A stretch of DNA of 64,000 nt from Enchytraeus crypticus (taxonomy: Eukaryota; Annelida; Clitellata; Enchytraeida; Enchytraeidae): NCBI GenBank assembly GCA_905160935.1, contig CAJHZI010000311.1, positions 387,501-451,500 of the forward strand, written 5' to 3'. Below are positions 1 through 11,549 of the stretch, one piece after another. The translations under genes and the position numbers were made by a program. The notes beneath the pieces were generated by a model. That model was not told where the DNA came from. It worked only from the letters and a program-made list of their open reading frames with translations, and searched no databases. Each line of letters starts with the position of its first letter. Positions within the stretch are counted from its first letter, which is position 1.

Positions 1-123
1 ATGTTAGCATCAGTTTCCTCACTCGAAAGCTATGTCAGTGACGGTCGAGCCCAGGATTTGAAACCCGCACGTACTGATCCGCGGTAGAATATCTTACCGA
101 CATCGCCAATGTCTCTGGCAAGT
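1..123 (-). mobile_element. SINE-1 copy (tRNA-like), cut by the window edge
   Basis: Reverse complement of a consensus that starts GGAGCCAGTGGCGATGTCGG, carries a B-box-like GGGTTCAAATCC and ends CGAGTGAGGAAACTGACG. One of about ten copies in the window. Confidence 0.75.
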
Positions 124-1184
124 GACGATGGAACAGGACTCTAATATCGGCGGAGTTGATAACACCATGAACATTGCTTATTTGAAATGTTTCGCATCGT
201 GATGTAACTGTTGTCGAATGTTTTGTGAGATTGTTGCCATCAACATCGCGCCATTATATGTCGCAGATTATTGCATCGATAATAATATTTCATTTTGATT
301 TAACCAAGTCGAACGAATTCGTTATTTTTGTTAGAAATATAGAAGCTGTAGCGGATGGAAGTTTTTAAAATGCTGATTTGACAATGGTGATGCCTATGAT
401 TGCTATATTATGTCTATAGAATAAACAGTATTAGCACACCGTTAAACTTTGCGCGTTTTGAAAGGTTGTATTTATCTGACACTAAAAAGGACGCATTGGT
501 GGATATTTTGAAAGTCATATTTTCTAACGGAAATCTACATTAAATTGTACTCCTATTTACGTCTACTAAAATGAAGTATTTATCAAAACTATATTAGCTT
601 CTGATCTATGCTTGCTCATTTTGTATCCGATGCATTGCATATCATGCAAAACACAAAATATAATATATTGTGCGTGTGGCGAAAGATTTCAATGAACGCT
701 AAGGAAAACAATGCGAAATCACCTAAAGAGAGTGGAGTCCGAATTTTACAAAGTTAAGGCAACGAACAAATTTCATGAGGGATGCTGTAATGAGCTATTA
801 AGCCTATGAAATGTTTGTTATTGTGTACTAAGGCAGACCATGTGAAATGCTATCTGTCTTGGATGATTTTTCTATTTGGCAGAACGCAGGAGAGATAAAG
901 AAAGATATACAGAATTGGATTTTCGATTTAAAATTAAAAACGTTTGCAAATAACGAAAAGAAAATGTCTGAGATCTATTAGCTACAGTGAGGAGCAGTTG
1001 TAAAGCTTTTCGTGTTCGATCAATTATCTTTTCCAAAGAGGAATGAAGAAACAGTTTAGAACCGCTAGCAGGATGGATTCTATAAAGCCGTGATGTCACT
1101 GGGCGGACGAATCTGCCATGTTAGAAGCCACTCTTATATATGATAACTGTACACTGAGTTCTTTCAGTAAGACTGTCTCGTGGT

Positions 1185-1280
1185 TCAAAGGTTTCAAATG
1201 GCTGTTCCTGAGGTCCTGGGATTAATTCCCGGTAGAGCTGATCAGAGAGTAAAATCTCGGACATTCATATTTCAGGATAT
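1185..1280 (+). mobile_element. partial SINE-2 copy (tRNA-like)
   Basis: Carries the family core GCTGATCAGAGAGTAAAATC and the ACATTCAT segment; the B box is decayed. Confidence 0.55.
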
Positions 1281-2074
1281 TGGGTACGCCTGATTTATTG
1301 AAAGGAAGCCCTTCAGGCTTCTGACCTTGCCTTTAAACCCACATTTAAAAAAGTTTTTTCAGTAAACATCATCGACCAACAATTTGATTCATAGTCATAG
1401 CAATATTTTGTCTTTTTTAATCCTTCTTAAATAATATTCGAAAGCTAATATATTCAACCAACTTAATTTTAGTTTTTCTGATTTTCTCCATTCTGTCTCT
1501 TCTGTTTCTACTCTAGTCGATTCTTACGATGGTTTACAGTTAACGGCTGAACTATTCTCAGACATCGGCTCTGTAACACGGGTCTGTACGGATATAGCTC
1601 ATCCTTGCCTGGAGCTTTGGACAGTAGATTTGTATCACACAGCTAAGAGCAAGGATGTTTATAAATTGCCTCGGATCTTTCTTAGCTTAAATATCGACCC
1701 ATTTCTCTCGTCGTGTTTATTTTCTTCGCTCAATAGGACTCGATCTGTGTACTTGTTATTCATCAATTAGTTGTAGATCATTGCTTCGATTTGTGTGTAA
1801 ATTTTCCGGATTTATGTGAATTTGAATTATACAATATTTCGACTTTCGAAAAACAATTCTTGATTTGCTTTTTACTTTGTAATGAGAAAAAATTTGTAAC
1901 GGTTATATATTGCAACCAGTAAATCGCTTCCCATACAATATTTTTACAAATGAAGAGTTAATAAATCCATGATATGCTACTCACTCCGTTTGCTTTATGT
2001 AATCAATATTGAATTCTAACATATTCACTATAGCGCGTCTTATTTCGCGTCTTAAAAGTTGTATTTTGACTTCT

Positions 2075-2225
2075 CGATCACTCACTTATTCACTCACTCA
2101 TTCACTTACTCACAAGCTCACTCACGCACTCTCTCACTCACTCACTCATTCACTCAGTCTCTCTCTCTCGCTCTCGCTCTCTCTCTCTCTCTCTCTCTCT
2201 TACTCTCTGCTTCTCTCTCTTTAAC
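2075..2225 (+). repeat. TCAC/TC microsatellite
   Basis: CACTCATTCACT units passing into (CT)n. Confidence 0.92.
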
Positions 2226-3051
2226 GTTTTGGTATTTTAAACTAATATAATCGCTTTCTTACATCAGCCAACCTTCGTGTAAATGCTAACAATTTTTTAT
2301 TCTTTATCTTGCCCTATCATTTCTCTGAACGTTCTTGTAGAATATAATTAATTGTTCGGGGCCGATACGTTCATTGCTCATTGATCAAGTGTTTTAGACT
2401 TCTGCATTGATATGAGTGAATAAAATAACTTTTATTTACTTCGTCGATCCATTATAGAATATACATGTAGATCCGAGCTAAGCGTTTGTAATGCGATCCA
2501 CGAGTTTAGATTGAAAGAGAACGAATTATCAATGCGTTGTAAACGATGAGCGTAACCAATGCTACTCAACTTGTGAATACAGTGACTACCTTGTTCAGGC
2601 CATCGTTTTCAGGCTCCTAATTGCTCACTTTCAAATTTGCTGTCGAATATATCGAGAAAGATAGGGGGGGGGGGGGGGGAGAGTAGTCACCTAAACCAGT
2701 TGACCATTCATCAGACATACTAGCAAATAAACAATCAGAAAATGCACGCAATCCAAAAAGTCAATATATATACCGACTCAATATATGGACTCAGTATTAT
2801 GTATACATGTCGAAAAAATATACCTGTATAGGCCTACCTACATGTAATACCTAACAGTTGAATTGTATTGTTAATTCCTGTTCACTTGAGAGCTACGACA
2901 TTTCTTCAGTCTGATTTGTGGTCCCTTATTAATTGTTATAGTTTAAATGTCTATTGGACTCATAGTTATTTAGCCGTTAAATATCGATTTAATCCACTAA
3001 AATTGATAAATCTTTGCATTTACTATTTTCCAGCATCCGCTTGTTGTAAAT

Positions 3052-3088
<37 letters not shown>

Positions 3089-3117
3089 AATCGCATGAAT
3101 CCATATAAATATATTAT

Positions 3118-3305
3118 TATATATAGACCTCTTGCCTCGGATGGTGGACTTGCACTGTTTTGATCTGGCTTTCTCTTCTGTTTTCTTATACATAGTCATC
3201 ATCTTCTGGCGATTTTGCGTCTGTCGATGCAGAGTCTGCTTGAGACGTCCCTGACGTTTCTTTACGACGAGGAACCGGGCTTTATATTCTTATTTATTAA
3301 CTCTT
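3118..3305 (+). mobile_element. copy of the (ATTG)n-tailed repeat, opposite orientation
   Basis: GACTTGCACTGTTTTGATCT, GAGTCTGCTTGAGACGTCCC, then an A/T-rich tail (ATTTATTAACTC, AATAAATA) instead of a pure ATTG run. Confidence 0.65.
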
Positions 3306-3339
3306 ATAAATAAATAAATAAATATATATATATGTATAT

Positions 3340-3485
3340 ATATATATATCTTAGTGCACTGCCTACTGGCAGGTCCATGGTATATAACGCCTCCACTCTT
3401 CTCTGTCATCCGCCTGCCGCTTCATTTCCACATATGAGTGGGTCTTTAAATCATCTAACATACCTAATCTCGGCCTGCCCCTGCC

Positions 3486-3490
<5 letters not shown>
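3340..3490 (-). mobile_element. short RTE-like LINE 3' end (family A)
   Basis: CAGTGCACT-end signature followed by about 130 bases of the family A terminus in reverse. TA repeats lie on both sides. Confidence 0.7.
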
Positions 3491-3555
<65 letters not shown>

Positions 3556-3578
3556 TACATATATATGTTTATATATAC

Positions 3579-3630
<52 letters not shown>

Positions 3631-3632
3631 TG
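3490..3632 (+). repeat. (TA)n microsatellite
   Basis: About 140 bases of TA with one ATATACATGTGTATA interruption. Confidence 0.95.
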
Positions 3633-4079
3633 TATATGGTGATAATTTTTAAAGACTACGGGTCTATATTACGAGCTGCGAGCAGACAAAGAAGCGAAAC
3701 TACAACAAGTCATTGAGCATGGTGGCAGGTGTTCGCACAAATTAGAGAAATTGCAGACAGACTACGAGACTGGCTCTAATTGATTTCTTATATGAAAATT
3801 TAATAAGCAAACTACAGCGACTGACTCGAGATCGATTCTGCACAAAATATCGGTCGATAAGATGTTTATGATCGGCATCTACTATGTGTTGCGTTTGTAG
3901 TTAGTCGTAACAATTTGCTCAATGGGCAATAAAATGAGAAAATTATGATGATCCGATGACTAGACATTTTTCCCTTTATTGTGTTCTGTCCACCAGCATG
4001 CACATGCAGAATTTTTATCCTCGTAATCGACTGAACAGAATCGGCGTTAAAATACCATTCATAGAACTGCTATCCGATC

Positions 4080-4245
4080 TCATTTTTCTTCATTGCATCA
4101 ATATCATGGATAGTTCACTAGTTTTTCTTCATAGCATTCGCAGTTTTCATGGATTATCGACTACTTTTTCTTCATAACATTCGCTGTTGTCATAGACAGT
4201 TCACTACTTTTTCTTCATAGCATTCGCTGTTGTCATGGACAATTT
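4080..4245 (+). repeat. 43-bp tandem repeat, about four copies
   Basis: TTTTTCTTCATAGCATTCG and TTGTCATGGACAGTTCACTA recur every 43 bases. Confidence 0.8.
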
Positions 4246-4835
4246 CACTATTATCAGATTACTGTTTTTCGTGAGCACTCCAACATCTATAACTCTTATT
4301 ATTAGGTGTGTTTGTGTGATCAATATGTAAATAAGAACAGCTGAAGAAACTATCGCGTGACAGTGTATTCGTGTTTGCGTACGTGTACAAGTTGTATGCA
4401 CGCGACGTGTACACTCTCCACTGAACTGCGCGTATTGTCTATTGATCACCGCAACACGCTGCGGGTCGGTGGACCCAGTGTTCAAATATTCAACGAGGTG
4501 AACCGAGGGCTCGATAGCGTGCCGTCCACCGCGCAGCAAACATCAAAGCCACGAGTTTTATTGATGTTCTTTGTTACCGTTTACAAAGCGAGAATGGATG
4601 GAATGGCTCAACAAAGACGTTATGACTTTCCAAATCAAAGAATGAACTGAAAATATTGACGAGCTGCTAAACGTCAGGTATTCTCACTATCATTGTATTG
4701 ATAATAGCAAGAAATGAGACGACCAATAAGATTTAAGACTTTCATTGCAGTGCTTTTGGAATTATTTCTTTTAGAATGCTAGCAGTATCAACATTTATCA
4801 CGAGCATAATAATAAACAACATCAACAACAATTAT
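4246..4835. other. no gene recognised; mixed-composition stretch
   Basis: About 4330-4680 is CpG-containing and open in one frame for 97 codons (CLRTCTSCMHATCTLS), but without homology I can see. The remainder leads into the (AAT)n tract at which the retrotransposon inserted. Confidence 0.3.
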
Positions 4836-4852
4836 AATAATAATGAGAATAA

Positions 4853-6182
4853 GTCTTGAAGTCGCTAGAAGTCGCTTGAAGTCGCTTGAAGTCGCTTGAA
4901 GTCGCTAGCCGCTCATGATGCTTTAACAATCCTTCGCTTTTCTTTAAGTGCACCTAAACTTATGCACGTTCTGCGCTCTAGTCCGAGCTTCTCTAATCCG
5001 CGGCTTTTAGACTACGACGAGGCTCTTAGGCAATGCTTGTGCGCCGTTATCAACGCAGATTTGTCTGATTTGCAGTGGCAGCAAGCCAGTCTACCGGTGA
5101 GCATGGGTGGTCTTGGAATTCGTCTTGTTTCCCATATCGCGCCTTCAGCCTTTTTGGCATCAGCGATGGGAACGAGGCAGTTGCAAGACGCCATCCTTCA
5201 TAAGTGCTCCCTTTCTGCCGATAGTTCCATTGACGTTGCGTTGTCAGTTTGGTCCAAAAGCCTCACCTCCAGTGCTCCACCTTCTACCTCAGTCAGTAGC
5301 CAGAAATCATGGGACCGTCCTATAGTGGATCGGATTTATAACAGTCTGTTAGAATCCCAGTCCAATGCAGTAGACAGAGCACGACTCCTAGCTGTATCAA
5401 ACTAAAAGAAGCAGCGACTGGCTTCACGCTCTCCCTGTTGCTTCTTGTGGGCTATTTTTAGACAATGAGGCGATTCGAGTAGCTGTTAGTTTCCGTTTAG
5501 GGGCGAAAACTTGCGAGCCTCACATGTGCCCCTGCGGTCATGAAGTCGACGCTTTAGGTCTCCACGGCCTCTCCTGCAAACGAAGCTCAGGTAGAATGTC
5601 TCGCCATCACAATTTAAATGACATAATATGGCGAGCACTTTCGAGAGCAGGCATCCCTTCCTCTAAGGAGCCAAGTGGGTTGTCCAGATCAGACGGCAAG
5701 CGTCCGGACGGCATGACTTTAGTGCCCTGGTGCAACGGTAAATGTGCCGTTTGGGACGTCACGGTCATTGACACTATGGCAAACTCCTACCTGAATACGA
5801 CTTCAGTCACAGCCGGTGGTGCTGCTGTTCATGCCGCCTCTAGGAAGTTGGATAAATACCGTGATCTGTCCTTAGGATATGAAGTTGTTCCGGTGGCTAT
5901 TGAAACCATGGGCCCGATGAATCCCGAAGGAGTTGACTTTATTAATGGCATAGGCAGACTTATTGCAGAGCAAACCGGCGATAAGCGAGAGACATCTTTT
6001 CTTTGGCAAAGGCTTTCCATGACTTTGCAAAGATTTAATGCAGTCTGCTTCAACAATTCTTTTAAGCCGATTGATGACCTCGAGTAGCCGGGCGGCGATT
6101 CAGCACGTATTGCTTGAATCGTTTTTATCAAACCCCAGGTTCTTTACACCGGGGTAAAAAAAAAATTAAAAAAAAATAAAAA
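4853..6182 (+). mobile_element. 5'-truncated non-LTR retrotransposon with restriction-like endonuclease, copy 1
   Basis: The first part (4896-5405) encodes the end of a reverse transcriptase (HDALTILRFSLSAPKLMHVL, LPVSMGGLGIR, APSAFLAS). After one frameshift near 5404-5412 the frame continues through SSDWLHALPV to a zinc-binding segment (MCPCGHEVDALGLHGLSC) and a PD-(D/E)xK-like nuclease (SDGKRPDGMT, then CAVWDVTVID), ending FKPIDDLE at 6087. This is the arrangement of early-branching, endonuclease-last LINEs (R2/CRE/NeSL-like groups). A 3' UTR of about 70 bases ends in a hairpin (ACCCC..GGGGT) and an A-rich tail. AATGAGAATAA flanks both ends (4842-4852, 6183-6193). Assignment to a clade needs a tree. 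Confidence 0.85.
5524..6087 (+). pseudogene. retrotransposon C-terminal zinc-knuckle/endonuclease segment (broken ORF)
   Basis: The longest open stretch of the copy, 187 residues. CPCG..H..C may bind zinc. RPDG followed by WDVTV resembles the acid residues of restriction-like endonucleases. PVAIETMGPM and ETSFLWQRLSMTLQRFNAVCF complete the family C-terminus. The frame upstream is shifted and truncated, so this copy cannot make a whole enzyme. Confidence 0.8.
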
Positions 6183-6187
6183 AATGA

Positions 6188-6218
<31 letters not shown>

Positions 6219-6600
6219 CGCGAGCTGTCCTAGGGTAGTAAGTTGTTCCGATGGTGAAACTATCGGCCTTATGAATCCCGATGGAGTTGACGTCATTAAT
6301 GGCATAGGAGAGAGAACTATATTTCTTGAAGTACACATACAAGTATACATACAATCACAAGGTCATCAAAGAGGGTATATATACTCTATAGGAAGGCTAA
6401 TTGCAGAGCGAACCGGCGATAAGTGAGAGACCTCTTTTCTTTGGCAAAGGCTTTCCATAAGTTTGCAAAGATTTAATGCAGTCTGCTTTAGCAATTCTTT
6501 TAAGCAGGTAGATGGCCTTAAGTAGCCGGGCGGTGATTCAGAACATATTGCTCGAATCGTTTTTATAAAACCTCGGGTTCTTCTCACCTGGGTTAAAATA
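6219..6600 (+). mobile_element. second, older 3' fragment of the same retrotransposon
   Basis: It follows copy 1 after a (TAA)n tract. It covers the last 100 or so codons and the 3' UTR with many substitutions, a stop, and an insert of about 80 bases (about 6311-6391). The 3' hairpin and A-rich end are recognisable. Confidence 0.85.
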
Positions 6601-6859
6601 TAAAAAAATTATTATAATAATTATACAGTGGTAAGTTTCTTGCAAAGCAAAAGTGAAGACAATAATACCGACTGCAAAAAAGCCCACATAGAAGCACGAG
6701 TGAGAGGCAAAGGCTTCATTCTGTAATTTGTGATACCACGACATTATCAGAGGCAGTGAGTCGTCCGGGAACCGAACTCACGCCTCCCAGCTTATCTTAC
6801 AAACAGGTCTATGTAGCTTATAGTGCTCAATGGCTGATGCTCCAGATTCGTCAAGTTAC

Positions 6860-8220
6860 ATTGTAATAATAGGTTAGCAATATAAGCTATACATACATGT
6901 AGATATATTATAATTATGTATCGTCGTGTATACGGATCATGAGATGCGACTATTAAGAAAGACGTAAATATATGGGATTGATGGATGACATGGTATGTGA
7001 CAGAGAGGAATAGAGAAGGTCTATTCGTATCTCGATCCTAGCTAAATTGGGATTCAAGTGAAGATGATGATGATAACAACGATGAAGGTAATTTAATAAG
7101 TTAATTTTTAAATATAATATAAGGCAGGTTATGACATTAAACAAGTAAAGAGACTCATTTTACACGACTATCTTCAGCAGTGTTTATACTTGAGAAACCA
7201 TCATCTGGATTCTCATGTTTTCAGAAATATTTGCAATCTTTTCAGAAACCTTTTGTTAATTGATCTTACAAAAAGCCTCATAAATCTTCCAGCTATAAAT
7301 TATGCAGTAATCTAAATACAACACTAATGTGTTTTCCAATCTGTAACATTAAAGAAAGATTTCTCCAGCTTTTAAAGTCGGTTAGGATTTTACAATCTCG
7401 CTAAGTTAATCGCGGATGTTATATTTGTTACCGGATGAGCTAGACATAGAAAAAAAAAAAAAAAACCAACGGGTTGCTCAAATTTTAGATTTATAAAGAA
7501 TTTTACGGAACTGGTATGGTCTTTGGCATGCTAATCTATTTTTCTCTTTATTTTGCTTAAGCGCTTCTGAGAGGTAGTTTAGAGCACGCCGCTTAACGGT
7601 TCATGATGTGATAATTGTTTGGTTAATTGATTGATTTAATTTTTTATACAAATTGTTAGAGTGTTTCTTTTAACACAATCGTTATAGTGACCTTTGAAGC
7701 TTGGAAATATCGTAACTTCTTTGTTCTTTTGTTCTTTGAGGTACCCCACGAAGATTACTTAGTGAACGAGCACAAATTTTTCTGATGAATTCAAATGTTC
7801 TGCCTAACAATTTGGAATCGATGAGTTAATTGCAAAGTTTATATCTTGTATGATAAACGGTTTATCGCTGGACTGAAGTCTTCACCGAACCTTCTGCAGC
7901 ATACGAAACGAATGTTAAATTTAGCTTTCACTATTTGAATTAGTAAAGGTTCCGGAGACAAAGATATAGTCATCTACATCTACGTAAGTTATGACAGTGT
8001 CTGTAAAACATATTTTTATTTGTGATGAGCTGTTACCGTGTTAGTAGTTAAGTTTTCCCAATGCAGATAACTAATCCAGTTGTTTTTATACAGTATCGTT
8101 TATTTCCTTATTTCGACACGTATATACATGTAGCAGAAACATACCTACAGCAGTAATTAGATAACCAAACAAGTCATACGAATTTAATTAATAAGTTAAC
8201 TAATCCAATAACTTATTGGG
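6860..8220. other. AT-rich spacer, nothing recognised
   Basis: Unique-looking AT-rich sequence with a 17-base A run at about 7449. No convincing exon, RNA gene or repeat family. Confidence 0.5.
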
Positions 8221-8224
8221 TTTG

Positions 8225-8745
8225 TTATTATTACTTATTTTAGTTATATCTGTTATTATTACTTATTTTAGTTATATCTGTTGTCATTACTTATTTTAGT
8301 TATATCTGTTATTGTTACTTATTTTAGTTATATCTGTTATTATTACTTATTTTAGTTATATCTGTTATTATTACTTATTTTATTTATATCTGTTATTATT
8401 ACCTATTTTAGTTATATCTGTTATTATTACTTATTTTAGTTATATCTGTTGTCATTACTTATTTTAGTTATATCTGTTATTGTTACTTATTTTAGTTATA
8501 TCTGTTATTATTACTTATTTTAGTTATATCTGTTATTATTACTTATTTTATTTATATCTGTTATTATTACCTATTTTAGTTATATCTGTTATTATTACTT
8601 ATTTTAGTTATATCTGTTGTCATTACTTATTTTATTTATATCTGTTATTATTACCTATTTTAGTTATATCTGCTATTATTACTTATTTTAGTTATATCTA
8701 TTATTATTACTTATTTTAGTTATATCTGTTATTATTACTGGAATA
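8225..8745 (+). repeat. 28-bp minisatellite with 168-bp higher-order period
   Basis: About 18 units of TTACTTATTTTAGTTATATC plus CTGTTATT-type ends. Variant units with GTTGTCATTAC recur at 8281, 8449 and 8617, exactly 168 bp (six units) apart. Confidence 0.9.
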
Positions 8746-8849
8746 TTTCCAATACAGCGCTATCCCCGTTACTGTCATTCTTCGAATCAGGAAGGTGGCC
8801 TTTAATGAAACTTTAAACTTTTATAATACGTAAAAGTAATATACCAATC

Positions 8850-9375
8850 GTAAACTGCACGTGTCGTAAGAGGCCACTGAACAAGAACTGAATAAGGCAA
8901 CGGGCAACCACCTCTGAAGGCATACAATTTCCAAGTCACAGGCTACATTAAAGTGGTAAAAAGCTAAGGCTAACGTCAGTTTCCTCACTCGAAAGCGATA
9001 TCAGTGACGGGCTATCCCAGGATTTATACCCCGCACATACTGATCCGCGGTCGAGTATCATACCGACTTCGCCACTGGTTCCAGCCAGTGTGTAGATAAG
9101 TGTAGATAAGGCATATCCTTTTATGACTGAATTAATTCTTTGACCGATGGAGTGCTCTTTATGGAGCCTGAAAGCAGCATGTGAGTAAGAACATGTACCT
9201 TGGACCTGCCACTTGGCAGAACATTAGCGAGAGAGCCTTTGTAGATAAGTCATTGCATTTTGTGAATGGATTAAGTCGTTAATCGCTGGAGTGCTCTCTA
9301 TGAAGCGTGAAAGTAGCATGTGAGTAGGGACATTTACCTTGGACCTGCCACTTTTCAGAACATTAGAGAGCCTTT
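8850..9375 (+). mobile_element. RTE-like LINE 3' end (family B) interrupted by a SINE
   Basis: The family B body (GTAAGAGGCCACTGA, GGCAACGGGCAACCACCTC) is broken at about 8956-9097 by a reverse SINE-1 copy and resumes to the terminus TACCTTGGACCTGCCACTTG. A second copy of the last 120 bases follows at 9250-9375. Confidence 0.7.
8956..9097 (-). mobile_element. SINE-1 copy inside a family B LINE
   Basis: CGTCAGTTTCCTCACTCGAA to CACTGGTTCCAGCCAGT in reverse. It splits the LINE fragment, so it inserted later. Confidence 0.7.
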
Positions 9376-9424
9376 TATACGAGCTGCAGTCACTCTAACT
9401 GCGTAGAATCTCCTCTCCGTGAAG

Positions 9425-9745
9425 CTCGTCATGGGAAAGAAGGCAGGTTGGCGTGTCGGGCAGGCTGGGTCGTTATCGTATTAGAAGGATATCCCAGGGG
9501 GTCGCCCGTAACAGGACGCGGCCGGTCAAATCAGCGGAATGGAAATCAGGGATTCCACTTGCAATTTTACGAAACGACAGCCCCGTGTCAAACTGCGCAG
9601 AAGATATTCCGAAAACACATGTTCGCTTTCTCTTGCAATTTCTTCTAAACGTCGCCGGTCCCTCCACCTGAAAGAGTTCTTCTGCTAGGGTTTCGTGCAG
9701 ATAATTCTTGTGGCAGTATTCTGTAATATCTCCTCCTATGTACAT
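9425..9745 (-). other. unassigned GC-rich island with a 90-codon minus frame
   Basis: This stretch is distinctly GC-rich among AT-rich repeats. The minus frame is open from 9745 to 9473 (ITEYCHKNYLHETLAEE, then CKRKRTCVFG) with a fair acceptor-like CTCTTTCAG inside. I recognise no family. It may be an exon of an unseen gene, a promoter island or an unlisted repeat. Confidence 0.3.
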
Positions 9746-9797
9746 CTTTATAGAGTGTAGATGTATGCATCAGGAATAGAGCAAGTTTATCTTTTAG

Positions 9798-10035
9798 AAT
9801 GTCTTAATAGCGTAGGTGTAACGTCATGAAGTTTTAAAAATGACAGATTCTGAGTTGAATTGAACCCTCGTGGGTTCGAATCCCAGCCGCGCTGATCTGA
9901 GAGTAAAATCTCGCACATTCATTGGACTGGTTAAGCGGAAAATGGTCTAAATTGCCTAACGGTTTAAACATGTGGTATTAAAAAGTGATAGATATCAACG
10001 TAGTTGATCATTTCACTATAATGCGTGTTTACTTA
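9798..10035 (+). mobile_element. SINE-2 copy (tRNA-like)
   Basis: It begins AATGTCTTAATAGCG, has a perfect B box (GGGTTCGAATCCC), then CGCTGATCTGAGAGTAAAAT, and ends CACTATAATGCGTGTT. This family differs from SINE-1. Confidence 0.75.
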
Positions 10036-10264
10036 GAGATAATGAAATGTTATGATATGATGAACTCTCTAAGCAACATCTCCTCCTATGTCCATGTGTG
10101 GAGAGTGTAGATGTACCTCTTACGTGCATGCATATACGTGTACAGTGTAGATGTATGCATCGTGAATAGAGCAGATTTGTCTTGCACATATATTCAGTTC
10201 TTCTTCTGCTCTTGAGTACCAGTTCCGGGAATAAAGAGAGAGAGAGAGAGAGAGAGAGGAGATA

Positions 10265-11165
10265 TGCTTATTAGATAAGGGCAGCATATACTATACAAAA
10301 TGAAAACAAGCACACGGAAATAGTCAAATTGAATAGAAAGCAAAATATTATAAAAGACGATTTGAAAAAGGGAAAATAACATCAAACAAATTAAGCAAAG
10401 ACAGAAAAATTGGCCATCAAAGAGATCGAAAAGACAACGACTACGGCAATAGCAAGAGTAGAGTTCTATTGTACATCAAGATAACATCGATCATTGAGAG
10501 TCTAAGTAACAGTTTTTTAATGTTAATAGTGTTGTCATAAAATAAATATGATTTAGTTTATATGAAAGCAAGGCACTGTGTGGTTAGGTGGGCGTATTTA
10601 TTTCAAGCCGAACTGGAATGAGAAAAGCGGAATTGAAGTAGCAAGATTGGAACGGGAAAAGGCAGCTAAAATATAATTTTTCAAGTAGGGTCACTTTCAA
10701 AGCTTTCAAGATGGAAAAAGTTGCTGAGTGTCGATCAAAGAGGCAACGTTTGATTTATGACTTTTACGAGTGATCTATGACTTCCACTATCCATCGTGAT
10801 GACACACATGAATGTCGTTCAAGAAAAATTCAACTCCTGACTCACATAAAATTAATCTACACATTTATTGAGAAATTATCCTTTCAGCAGCTTTTGCTTT
10901 AAATTTGAAGTCAATTTTATGTATTATCAAGTTATCAAGTCATAAGTTACGTTATGTGTTAAGTTATATCATGCATCTCTAAAGTTTCTTGCTAAAAGTT
11001 GAAGTTTTCATTATAATTTGACTATGCTACGAACGCCAATATATAATAATAGTATAATATTAATATAATATATTGAAAATAATAATTAATAATATACATG
11101 TATAGGATAATTCTATTAGTAATTATAATATGTAATTGTAATCGCATTTAGCGTTATATGTTTAA
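10265..11165. other. AT-rich spacer, nothing recognised
   Basis: No open frame with family resemblance; local TAATA runs near 11040-11100. Confidence 0.5.
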
Positions 11166-11175
11166 GTAATTGATC

Positions 11176-11512
11176 TTGCTCATGCCTTCTTGCTCATGCC
11201 TTCTTGTTTATGCCTTCTTGCTCATGCCTTCTTGCTCATGCCTTCTTGTTTATGCCTTCTTGCTCATGCCTTCTTGCTCATGCCTTCTTGTTTATGCCTT
11301 CTTGCTCATGCCTTCTTGCTCATGCCTTCTTGTTTATGCCTTCTTGCTCATGCCTTCTTGCTCATGCCTTCTTGTTTATGCCTTCTTGCTCATGCCTTCT
11401 TGCTCATGCCTTCTTGTTTATGCCTTCTTGCTCATGCCTTCTTGCTCATGCCTTCTTGCTCATGCCTTCTTGCTCATGCCTTCTTGCTCATGCCTTCTTG
11501 CTCATGCTCATG
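11176..11512 (+). repeat. 14-bp minisatellite with 42-bp higher-order period
   Basis: Units of TTGCTCATGCCTTC; every third unit is TTGTTTATGCCTTC from 11204 to about 11414 (six 42-bp blocks), then plain units. All three plus frames stay open only because of the repeat. Confidence 0.92.
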
Positions 11513-11549
11513 TCTTCTCTTCGTTTTGGCAGTACACGCATTCGTCGTT

